This document shows, one piece after another, positions 34,117 through 44,360 of a stretch of DNA of 64,000 bases. The DNA is taken from contig CM046307.1 of NCBI GenBank assembly GCA_025267735.1, forward strand, positions 38,679,231 through 38,743,230. The letters are read 5' to 3'. Source of the DNA: Mactra quadrangularis. Its lineage: Eukaryota; Mollusca; Bivalvia; Venerida; Mactridae. Both the position numbers and the translations under genes were made by a program. Position 1 is the first letter of the stretch. Each line of letters opens with the position of its first letter. The notes beneath the pieces were generated by a model. The model made no database searches, was not told the DNA's origin, and was given only the letters and a program-made list of their open reading frames with translations.

Positions 34117-36850
34117 TTTGAAAAAACGGTCGTATGATGTTGTCCGTCTGGCCGTCTGTCCGTCCGTGGACAATTGCTTGTCCGGATGATAACTCAAGAA
34201 AGGATGTACCTAGGTTCCTCAAATTTTATGTGTGGATAGCCCTTGGGTGGAGGAGGTTCCCTATTGATTTGGAGACCCCAGGGTCAAAGGTCAATGTCAC
34301 TGGGACTTAAAATAGGTAAAACTTGTCCGGACAATAACTGAACTACCAATGTACCTAGGTTCACCAAATTTTATGTAAGAGTAGCCCATGTGTCAAAAAT
34401 GTTCCCTACTGGTTTTGGGGCCCCTGGGTCAAAGGTCAAGGTCACAGGGGCATCATATTGAATAACCTTGTCCGGACGATAACTCAACAACGACTGTACC
34501 TAGGTTCACCAAATTTTATGTGAAGGTAGCCCATGTGTCAAGGATGTGCCCTATAGGTTTATGGGGCCCCAGGTTCAAAGGTCAAGGTCACAGTGGCATA
34601 ATATGGAAAAACTTTGTCCAGACAATAACTGAACCACCAATGTACCTAGGTTCACCAAATTTTATGTGAGAGTAGCCCATGTGTCAAGGATATGCCCTAT
34701 TGGTTTTGGGGCCCCTGGGTCAAAGGTCAAGGTCACAGGGGCATCATATTGAAAAACATTGTCCGGGTAATAACTCAACAATGACTGTACCTAGGTTCAC
34801 CAAATTTCATGTGAGAGTAGCCCATGTGTCAAGGATGTGCCTTATCAGTTTTGGGGAAACAGGGTCAAGTTTAAACCTTCAACCAGAAGATATCAAATTA
34901 CCAAGCTGTGACTTCATATGTTCATTCAATATGTTAATAAAGTCAAAATGGCAAACAATAAAAAACTTGTCCGGACAATAACTGAACCACCAATTTACCT
35001 AGGTTCACCAAATTTTATGCGAGGGTAGCCCTTGTGTCAAGGATATGCCCTACCGGTTTTGGGGCTCCTGGGTCAAAGGTCAAGGACACAGGGGCATCAT
35101 ATTGAAAAACCTTGTCCGGACAATAACTCATCAATGACTGTACCTAGGTTAAAAAAATTTTATGTGAAGGTAGCCCTTGTGTCAAGGATGTTCCCAATAG
35201 GTCTTGGGGTCCCAGGTTTAAAGGTCAAGGTCACAGAGGCATCATATGGAAAAACTTTGTCCAGACAATTACTGAACCACCAATCTACCTAGGTTCACCA
35301 AATTTTATGTGAGAGTAGCCCATGTGTCAAGGTTATGCCCTAAAGGTTTTGGGACCCCTGGGTCAACGGTCAAGGTCACAGTGGCATCATATTGAAAAAC
35401 ATTGTCCAGGTAATAACTCAACAATGACTGTACCTAGGTTCACCAAATTTTATGTAAGAGTAGACCGTGTGTCAAGGGTGTTCTCTTTTGGTTTTGGGGC
35501 CCCTGGGTCGAGTTTAAACCTTCAACCAGAAGATATCAAATTACCAAGCAGTGACTTCAAATGTTCAATCAATGTGTTAATAAAGTCAAAATGGCAAACA
35601 ATGAAAATCTTGTCTAGACAATAACTGAACCACCAATGTACCTATGTTCACCAAATTTTATGTGTGAGTAGCCAATGTGTCAAGGATATGCCCTATTGGT
35701 TTTAAGGCCCCTGGGTCAAAGGTTAAGGTCACAGGGGCATCATATTGAAAAACCTTGTCCGGACAATAACTCAACAACGACTGTACCTAGGTTCACAAAA
35801 TTTTATGTGAAGGTAGCCCTTGTGTCAAGGATGTGCCCTATAGGTTTTTGGGACCCAGGTTCAAAGGTCAAGGTCACAGAGGCACCATATGGAAAAACTT
35901 TGTCCAGACAATAACTGAACCACCAATCTACCTAGGTTCACCAAATTTTATGTGTGAGTAGCCCATGTGTCAAGGATATGCCCAATTGGTTTTGGGGCCT
36001 CTGGGTCAAAGGTCAAGGTCCAACCAATAACTCAACAAGGACTGTACCTAGGTTCACCAAATTTCATGTGAGAGTAGCCCATGTGTCAAGGATGTTCTCT
36101 ATTGGTTTTGGGGCCCCTAGGTCAAGTTTTAACCTTCAACCAGAAGATATCAAATTACCAAGCAGTGACTTCAAATGTTCAATCAATATGTTAATAAAGT
36201 CAAAATGGCAAACAATGGAAATAATGCTATATTTAATAAGTAACATGAAACTAGTTCACCAAACTTTATGTGAGGGTAGCCCATGTGTCAAGGATGTTCC
36301 CTATTGGTGTTGAGGCCCCTGGGTCAAAGGTGAAGGTCACAGGGGCCATCATATGGAAAAACCTTGTCCGGACAATAACTTAACAATGATTGTACTTTGG
36401 TTAACAAATTTTATGTGGAGCAGCCCATTTGTCAAGGAGTAATGTGCTGATAGCTCTTTTGTAGAGGATGTTCCCTTTTGATTTGGAGACCCCAGGGTAA
36501 AGTCACAAGGAAATCATGAGGAAAAACCTTGTCCAACAACCAACTTTATCTAAGATCTCCAAATTTTATGTATCAATACACTTTAGGTCAAGGGTGAGAA
36601 CTTTTGGTTCTGAGGCCCCAGGGTCAAGGTCACTGGAAGTTTGTATGGGAAAACTTTGTGCCGGTGATAACTCAACCATGGCTGTACCTAGGTTCTCAAA
36701 ATCTTTGCTTTGGATACCCCTCCAGTTAAGGATGGGACCTATTCTGAGATCCCGGGGTCATTGGTCAAGGTCACAGAGACTTCATATGAGATAGAACACA
36801 GCATGGACTGCACACGGGCGTATAATGCCCCGCCCAGCAGAGCTCTTGTT
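34117..36850 (+). mobile_element. H2 element, copy A (Helentron/DINE-like with tandem core)
   Basis: The left end ATACGCCCGTTTTG... folds on itself (CGTTTT..AAAACGG, ATACG..CGTAT) and is followed by GTCC/GTCTG microsatellite. The matching inverted repeat ACGGGCGTAT lies about 30 bp inside the right end, followed by AATGCCCCGCCCAGC and the terminus AGCTCTTGTT. The 3' stem is weak compared with H1 and H3. The interior is a 145-bp tandem core in higher-order register. It encodes nothing; many 60-120 codon frames are repeat translations. The flanks show no target duplication. Confidence 0.8.
34323..36364 (+). repeat. H2 tandem core, 145-bp units in a 643-bp higher-order repeat
   Basis: The unit start TTGTCC..ACAATAACT falls at 34323, 34468, 34614, 34759, 34967, 35112, 35257, 35402, 35610, 35755 and 35900. 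The spacing is about 145 bp except every fourth, which is 208 bp because of an added block (AACCAGAAGATATCAAATTA...). The pattern 145-145-145-208 repeats, giving a period of about 643. After 36010 a unit is partly deleted and the register breaks. Confidence 0.9.
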
Positions 36851-37708
36851 TATATCTGAATCAAAGGTGGCTTGCACAGTCTAAACAAAAGACACTCTTT
36901 AAATGCAAGTTTTGGTATCCAAGTTAAGAGTCAGTTTCTTCACTCTATATGTGAGATATATAACACTTAAAATGGTAGTTTTTACCCATGTTTAATTTGT
37001 GGCCAGTTTCTTCACTATAAGTACAACCAACAGGTTTACATGTATGCTTACTATTCTGTCTAGATCGTGAAATGGTGCCAAAATTGACACTGTTTCTCGA
37101 TCTAGACAGTGTACTAGCTACAGCTAATTTTTTTATGATACTGTTTCCATACATCAAATAACAAAGTTTAAGGTCAAACTTGAACCTCTACAATCGATGT
37201 TAATTTTTTCATGGTATATAGTCATCAGTTTGTTAACAAACTCTTTTTTGTCAGCTAAAGAATAGGAAAGAAGCAAGTGGCACATAAAATAGCCATCACA
37301 TTTCTTGTCTGAAATGAGTCTGTAAGATGTAACTGTTTACTCTGAATCTTCTGCTCAAATTATTTTTCTACATTGCTTACTTTTCTGCTTGACTTAATTA
37401 GTTCATGAAAGATTAAGAGCTGATGGTCAAAACTCACAGGATCAACTGGAACTGTTCAGGGAAAGAAAAGTATCATGTATTTTCTGCAATGTTTGATTTG
37501 TCATTCAATTATCTGTCTGGAAAGCAAGATTGGTAAAAAACAATTTTAGATTGTGTTGTAATTGTAAATCATAATGACTAGAGACCCTGTTGTTTAGTCC
37601 AAGAAAAAGTGGTAATATAAATGGCATTTTAGATTGCAAATTTGGTACTGACAAATCTGTTTGAAGAGATACAGTGTTATCTTATTAGAATAACTTGTAG
37701 AAACTTAG
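36851..37708. other. AT-rich DNA, inverted repeat at 37057-37108
   Basis: TGTCTAGATCG (37057-37067) and its exact inverse CGATCTAGACA (37098-37108) could form an 11-bp stem. The stretch 36955-37045 (CTTAAAATGGTAGTTTTTAC..GGCCAGTTTCTTCACTATAA) resembles 38290-38360, so an unclassified dispersed repeat covers both. Confidence 0.45.
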
Positions 37709-37710
37709 TA

Positions 37711-37873
37711 TAGTTAAATTTTATTCAACTGTCACTGGCCCAAACATTAATCCCTTGTATTTAAATACCTACTACAGTACTTTTGACTTGCGGTCAATAA
37801 AATTGTTAACCATATTTATGTAAAATAGCTGGGTTAATGTATGCCCTATTGACAGTTGAATCAAATTTAACTA
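37711..37873. mobile_element. Small MITE with TA duplication, ~44-bp TIRs
   Basis: TAGTTAAATTTTATTCAACT at left and its inverse at right (with one difference) continue through TGTCA..CATTAA(T/C)CC, so more than half of the 163-bp element is inverted repeat. It is flanked by TA at 37709-37710 and 37874-37875. A decayed piece of the family is at 23690-23742. Confidence 0.8.
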
Positions 37874-37875
37874 TA

Positions 37876-38667
37876 TGAGTCCATATATAAATCAAGAAAG
37901 TGCATCACTGAAGTTTTTTACCAATTTGTTTGTCTTTTACAGTAATATCGTGGTAGGACTGCTACCTATAGTATTGCTTAGAGCTTAGACTACAGTCAAA
38001 CTTGAAACAGAAACACCCTGGATCATGTGTGTGTCATGTAGTGACAAGAAAGAATGACACATAAAGGTATATTTTTGGTTATTGCTGTTATTTAATTGAT
38101 AGATTATTAAGCATTTGGTTCTCAGCTGTTCTGCTACAACTCAACCCATGGACAACTCAACTCAAAGAAGGGACAAACTTAAGTGGGTCAATTACTTTTA
38201 GGGTTCAGAGAATTCAATCAAACCAGGTAATTCCAATCACACCGGCCAGTGCAGTCCCCAGGCAAAAACACTGTATATACATATAAGGCGTATAACTCAA
38301 AATGGTTGTTTTTAACCAAGTTCAATTAAAGGCCAGTTTCTCCATTATAAATAATTTTACTTCATAGATTTCTACATGCATGTAGCTAAGGCTTTGCGCT
38401 TTTAAATAATACCAAGATTGTTTGCATATGTTGCATAATATCAGTGATGGCACTTAATTGACCAGGGTGGTATAAAGCAGCGGTTAAAACTGGTTTTAAC
38501 TGTCCCAGTCAATACTCCCAAAGTGGTCAATACTGGTCAATACTGGTCGATTGGGATGTTAATACTATTTTTTCTACATTTAAAATACTTGTTTCTTTTA
38601 AACATTAAGAATTCATTGTTGTATCACTTTAAAGCAACAGAAATAGTCGGGGTAGTGAAATTATATA
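37876..38667. other. AT-rich DNA, nothing classified
   Basis: The segment 38290-38360 resembles 36955-37045. No gene or element end is supported. Confidence 0.4.
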
Positions 38668-38878
38668 AGCCGCCTGGCTAGCTCAGTTGGTAGCACACAA
38701 GTCTATTGTTTTAGGGGTCGTGGGTTCGATTTCTGGGCGGGGCATACTTTTGTGCAGCTTGGTCATGAAATTATTTCAATGGTCATTCTCCCTCCTACCA
38801 ATGTTTATTATGTAGGGCAGTTGTCAGTCACTGACAAATGTATGCCCTTAGTAGTTGGTTAATGCTATGTTATTGTTA
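38668..38878 (+). mobile_element. S1 SINE, 3' truncated
   Basis: Clear tRNA-like head with A box TAGCTCAGTTGGTAGCACA and B box GTGGGTTCGATTTC, then the S1 body to GTATGCCCTTAGTAGTTGGT. The body breaks off before the ACGGCGTTAAA tail. Confidence 0.8.
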
Positions 38879-39329
38879 TATTGCTATGAACCAAAGTTGA
38901 CTTAACTTATTCAAGAGGTCCATTTTATGACTTCAGAACACTATTATTCATGAATCTTAAACAAAGATTTGAAACATTAATTATGTATTAAAAGAAGTCT
39001 CTGCTGATATCTCAAGTTATCTCCCTTGGCAATTATCAAGGTGGTCAATTCAAATTTTCTTAAAATTTTTGGTTTTAAACAAAAAAAAATACATAAAAAA
39101 AGAAATATTTTATAAACTTTAAACCATATTGTAGTAAGATAATAGTAAACTAGCCCCTAACATAACATGTACTGCTGTTTAAACAACTATATTATAATTA
39201 TGTAAGCTGACTTTCAATCAACGAGTATTAACCACTATTGACCAGTATTAGATGGTTAAAACCAGTATTGACCACCTGCCTGGTCAATACTCAATTGACT
39301 GGGCAATATGCCAACCCTGCATAATATAC

Positions 39330-39332
<3 letters not shown>
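38879..39332. other. AT-rich DNA, nothing recognised
   Basis: No supportable feature apart from repeated GACCAGTATT words near 39240-39290 and 38530-38560. Confidence 0.4.

Positions 39333-39362
<30 letters not shown>
39333..39362 (+). repeat. (TA)n microsatellite
   Basis: Uninterrupted alternating TA of about 29 bp, directly left of a small inverted-repeat element. Confidence 0.95.
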
Positions 39363-39365
<3 letters not shown>

Positions 39366-39774
39366 GACATACGACCACCTACGGGGCCCATATATAAGAC
39401 CGACTTGAGGGGCATAATTTCACATAGTCAGTTACGATATATGCCACTATGTACGCAAAAAATGAACATTATCAAAACATAGACCTAAGGGGTACTTACT
39501 AAAATACATCAAATATATATTTAATTTCTAAATAGGTGACTTCAATATGACAAGAAATGTAGTACCCCATAAAAATTATACACATTAATGGGGCATATAC
39601 CATTCACTATTAAAACAGCCTTATGCACTCTATTTTAGTAGGGTACCCTACACCCCCCTACATCATTTAAAAGGTGCTAGAATTGCGAGGTTTGATATAT
39701 GCCCCTTACGAAATATCGACCCCACAAGTATGGTTTCAAATAGACGGATACCCCGTAGATGGTCATATGTATTA

Positions 39775-39775
<1 letters not shown>
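39363..39775. mobile_element. MITE-like element between two TA microsatellites
   Basis: ACATACGACCACCTACGGGG at left and (inverted) ACATATGACCATCTACGGGG at right differ at two bases. GGGGCATA words recur in both orientations inside. The flanking (TA)n on both sides suggests insertion into, or expansion of, a TA target. No coding capacity. Confidence 0.65.

Positions 39776-39823
<48 letters not shown>
39776..39823 (+). repeat. (TA)n microsatellite
   Basis: Alternating TA of about 47 bp on the right side of the element at 39363-39775. Confidence 0.95.
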
Positions 39824-39826
<3 letters not shown>

Positions 39827-39882
39827 TGTTTGCTTTGGGACTGTGCCAGCTGCCTGTGACTCCAGTCACATAATAATTGAAG

Positions 39883-40684
39883 GGCTCAATGTAAAAGGGT
39901 ACCTGTCTCCATTTTAGTACTTTACGAGAAAAACACATTTAAAAAAAAAAAAAAAATTGATTGAAACAAAAATTGTTTCAATAGTTAGCAATTTTTTTCT
40001 TAGAATTTCGAGCAAATTGTGTGTAAATACTTCAAGGAAGTAAGTTTTTGTGCTAATTCCATTACTTTTTTGCATTTTTGATTATGCAAAAAGGGTCTTA
40101 TCTCCAATTAAAGATAGGACTCGTATGTTGCTTGATAGACATACTTAGTTGAAAAATGGTGAAAAAATCCGTTAAACGTCAATTTTGCTTATAATGAGCA
40201 ACAAGTTAATAAGGTCAAGGCTACGGAAGATTACACTTCTTGTTTTAATAACATCCAGAAACATCAAACATCATTACAAATTAGAACTTAAACATAGAAC
40301 TTTTGAACAATGGAACACAGAAATAGCCATAAATGCTCTTTAGACAAAACATTTCTTATTTTCTTGGTTTCAAATCTTGTATCAAAGCATTGAATGGACT
40401 TGAAAAACAAAAACACTTTCAATTCTTATTAGTTATTTATTTCTGACATCCCTTAAATTTTGAAAAAAAACATCAGGCAGTAAAATGTGCGTTATTGTTA
40501 TGCAAAAAGGTCCTATATCCAGCCGTGGAGATAGGACCTTTCACATATTCTTTAAAGACAAATTTTTTTCAAAATAACTCATTAGGATTGTCTAGAAGGG
40601 GGGTTATCAAATATATCTTGTATGAAAATGATCCCATCTAAATTTTGACAAAAAATGGACATAGGTACTCTTTAACATTGAGGC
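39883..40684. mobile_element. TIR element (~802 bp) with internal hairpins
   Basis: The left end GGCTCAATGTAAAAGGGTAC and the right end read inverted, GCCTCAATGTTAAAGAGTAC, match over about 35 bp including CCT(G/A)T(C/G)TCCATTTT. Two internal related blocks (40083-40125, 40499-40540), TATGCAAAAAGG followed by GGTCCTAT..ATAGGACC, are each palindromic. No clear target duplication or transposase. Confidence 0.65.
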
Positions 40685-42154
40685 TTTTCAAGTATTAATT
40701 AAACATTTAATTATTATAACAAGGGAGACAAATGTAGTAATGTTAAAAACTATTTTAAATAAGACAGCCAGAATTATCTCCCTTATAAAATAAAACTTAA
40801 ATAGAATTTGACTCTGCTACAATATTTTATTTGTAACTTGAGTTATTAAAATCTTCTTTTAGTTTAAAATTGATATTGAAAGTGTAAGTCTATCATGTTG
40901 TGAAAATACTTATGAAATAAAAACTATGGTTATTAGCAATTTAGAGAATGATTGTGAAATGAAAAAAAGTTTGAAAAATGATGATAGCATAAAAATGTGT
41001 CACAGTTAAAAAATGTTTTGTTAAATATTAAGATAAATTTAAAGAACCATTTTATGAAAATTGTTTATTTAATTGTCTTGTTTAGATTGTATTCTACTAA
41101 GTATTTATAATAAGTAAGACAACTGTCAACAATAAGTTCCATGGAGTTATATAGTTGATTTAAAATTCAAGATTTTGTTCATTAAAAACTTTTTTTCAAT
41201 TAATTGAGAAACTTCAAAGGTTACTTGGAATAAAATGTGATAATTATTTCCCTAATACAACACTATTATTCTAACTACAGTAAGTTTTTCACAAAACTTG
41301 TATCTAATTTTACTTTTTATTATTTTCTCCTTGTAATTTACTTAAATTTTATCAACTATTATTTTCTATATAGAGAAATTAAAAACTTACACTATATTCA
41401 TATCAAAGGGAGATAATTTCTTATCAAAAGTTTTCATTAAAAATTTTGTTTTTGAGTACTGTTTTATGAATCTAATCCATTCATAATATTAACATAATGT
41501 AATGACTTGAAATTATTATGATATGTAAACATTTATGATAGCTTTCAAGTATATTAATGACTGTAAGTTGGTATTATGGGAATTCTTCATTAACAACAGT
41601 GTTATACCCAGGGTTAGCCAAACAAAAGTGTTTTAAATCATAAATATCTACACAACATGATAATTTTACATTTAATGCCACAAATAGTGAAAAAGATGGT
41701 TTCTTAACTTTAATAACTTATAATGTTTGATTCTTGTCGAGTGTCTAGGTTTAATTATCCACAGGTTGGGTTTTCTGTACTTATGTGTTGAGTTGTTCCT
41801 TCCATGAGCTGAGTTGTCTTCGTGGTTGAGTTTGTCTGAACCTTCTCATCTCAGATAAAAAGTTCAATGATTGCAGATCTCTGTAGACAAGCAGAGAAAG
41901 ATATATATTATGATGACAAAATCACTCAACTATGTTACAAGAATAAAGAAGTCAAGAATTCCCCAACTGAGAGATTTAAAGAGTTTTAAGTATTTTTTAT
42001 TTTTTTCAGATTTCCATGATACCTTGGAAAACCAACTAACATTTTCAAAACACTAAATATTCAAAAAGAATGGAGAAGACTTGAAACAGTAGCAAGCTAA
42101 AAATAGGTGTTGGAGATGTGAGGTACTACTATAATAAGTATAATAAGTAACTAT
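40685..42154. other. Very AT-rich DNA, no gene recognised
   Basis: No element ends or gene supported. A 61-codon frame at 41871-42056 is unremarkable. Confidence 0.45.
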
Positions 42155-42270
42155 GTATAATATTTTTTACTACAACTTTTTTTATTTCTTTAGTTATTGA
42201 CTTCAAACTTTAAATATGTTTCTTATTATCAACCTTATCTCATGTGACAAGGTTCATTACTCCTTTAACT
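42155..42270 (+). mobile_element. H3 core-repeat fragment
   Basis: One H3 unit (TTTATTTCTTTAGTTATTGA, CTTCAAACTTTAAATATG, CTCATGTGACAAGGTTCATT) without H3 ends, directly abutting the 5' end of H2 copy B. H2 probably inserted into an older H3 remnant. Confidence 0.7.
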
Positions 42271-42506
42271 TTTTATACGCCCGTTTTGAAAAAACAGTCT
42301 TATTATGTTATGATGTTGTCCGTCTGTCCGTCCGTCCGTCTGGCCGTCCGTGGACAATTGCTTGTCCGGATGATAACTCAAGAAAGGATATAGCTAGGTT
42401 CCTAAAATTTTATGTGTGGATAGCCCTTGGGTGGAGGAGATTCCCTATTGATTTTGAGACCCCAGGGTTAAAGGTCAAGGTCACTGGGACTTAAAATAGG
42501 TAAAAC

Positions 42507-44130
42507 TTGTCCGGACAATAACTGAACCACCAATGTACCTAAGTTAACCAAATTTAATGTAAGAGTAGCCCATGTGTCAAAGATGTTCCCTATTGGTTTT
42601 GGGGCCCCTGCATGAAAGGTCAAGGTCACAGTGGCATCATATGGGGGAAAAGACTTGTCCTGACAATAACTTAACAACCAATCTACCTAGGTTCACCAAA
42701 TTTTATGTGAGAGAAGCCCATGTGTCAAGGATGTTCCCAATCGGTTTTGGGGCCCCTGGGTCAAAGGTCAAGGTCACTGGGACATCTAATTGAAAAACCT
42801 TGTCCGGACCATAACTCAACAACGCCTGTACCTAGGTTCACAAAATTTTATGTAAGAGTAGCCCATGTGTCAAAGATGTGCCCTATAGGTTTATGGGGCC
42901 CTAGGTTCAAAGGTCAAGGTCACAGGGGCATTATATGGAAAAACTTTGTCCAGACAATAACTGAAACACCAATGTACCTAGGTTCACCAAATTTTATGTA
43001 AGAGTACCCCATGTGTCAAGAATATGCCCTATTGATTTTGGGGCCCCTAGGTCAAAGTTCAAGGTCACAGTGGCATCATATTGAAAAACATTGTCCGGGT
43101 AATAACTCAACAATGACTGTTCCTAGGTTCACCAAATTTCAAGTGAGTGTAGCCCATGTATCAACGATGTACCTTATCAGTTTTGGGAAAACAGGGTTAA
43201 GTTTAAATCTTAAACCAGAAGATATCAAATTACCAAGCTGTGACTTCAAATGTTCTATCAATATGTTAATAAAGTCAAAACGGCAAACAATGAAACACTT
43301 GTCCAGACAATAACTGAACCACCAATGTACCTAGGTTCTCCAAATTTTATGTGAGGGTAGCCCTTGGGTAAAGGTTATGCCCTATTGGTTTTGGGGCTCC
43401 TGGGTCAAAGGTCAAGGTCACAGGGGCATCATATTGAAAAACCTTGTTTGGACAATAACTCATCAACTACTATACCTAGGTTCACAAAATTTTATGTGAA
43501 GGTAGCCCTTTTGTCAAGGATGTTCCCAATAGGTTTTGGGGCCCAGACCAAAAGGTCAAGGTCACAGAAGCATCATATGGAAAAACCTTGTCCAGACAAT
43601 AACTGAACAACCAATGTACCTAGGTTCACTAAATTTGGCGTGAAAGTAGCCCACATGTCAAGGTTATGCCCTATAGGTTTTGGGGCACCTTGGTCAAAGG
43701 TCAAGGTCTCAGGGGCATCATATTGAAAAACATTGTCCGGGTAATTACTCAACAATGATTGTACCTAGGTTCACCAAATTTCATGTGAGAGTAGCCCATG
43801 TGTCAAGGATGTACCTTATCAGTTTTGGGAAAACAGGGTTAAGTTTAAATCTTAAACCAGAAGATATCAAATTACCAAGCTGTGACTTCAAATGTTCTAT
43901 CAATATGTTTATAAAGTCAAAACAGCAAACAATGAAACACTTGTCCAGACAATAACTGAACCACCAATGTACCTAGGTTCTCCAAATTTTATGTGAGGGT
44001 AGCCCTTGGGTAAAGGTTATGCCCTATTGCTTTTGGGGCTCCTGGGTCAAAGGTCAAGGTCACAGGGGCATCATATTAAAAAACCTTGTTTGGACAATAA
44101 CTCATCAACTACTGTACCTAGATCACCAAA
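42507..44130 (+). repeat. H2 core in copy B, same 643-bp higher-order register
   Basis: Units are spaced about 145 bp, with 208-bp long units ending at 43299 and 43941, so a 642-bp period recurs as in copy A. Frames such as 43011-43313 and 43680-43955 are translations of the long unit. Confidence 0.9.
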
Positions 44131-44360
44131 TTTTATGTTTCAATACTCTTTGGGTCAAGGGCGAGAACTTTTGGTTCTGAGGCCCAAGGGTCAAGGTCAC
44201 TGGAAGTTTGTATGGGAAAACTTTGTGTCGGTGATAAATCAACCATGGCTGTACCTAGGTTCTCAAAATCTTTGCTTTGGATAGCCCTCCTGTTACGAAT
44301 GGGACCTATTCTGAGATCCCGAGGTCATTGGTCAAGGTCACAGGGACTTTATATGAGATA

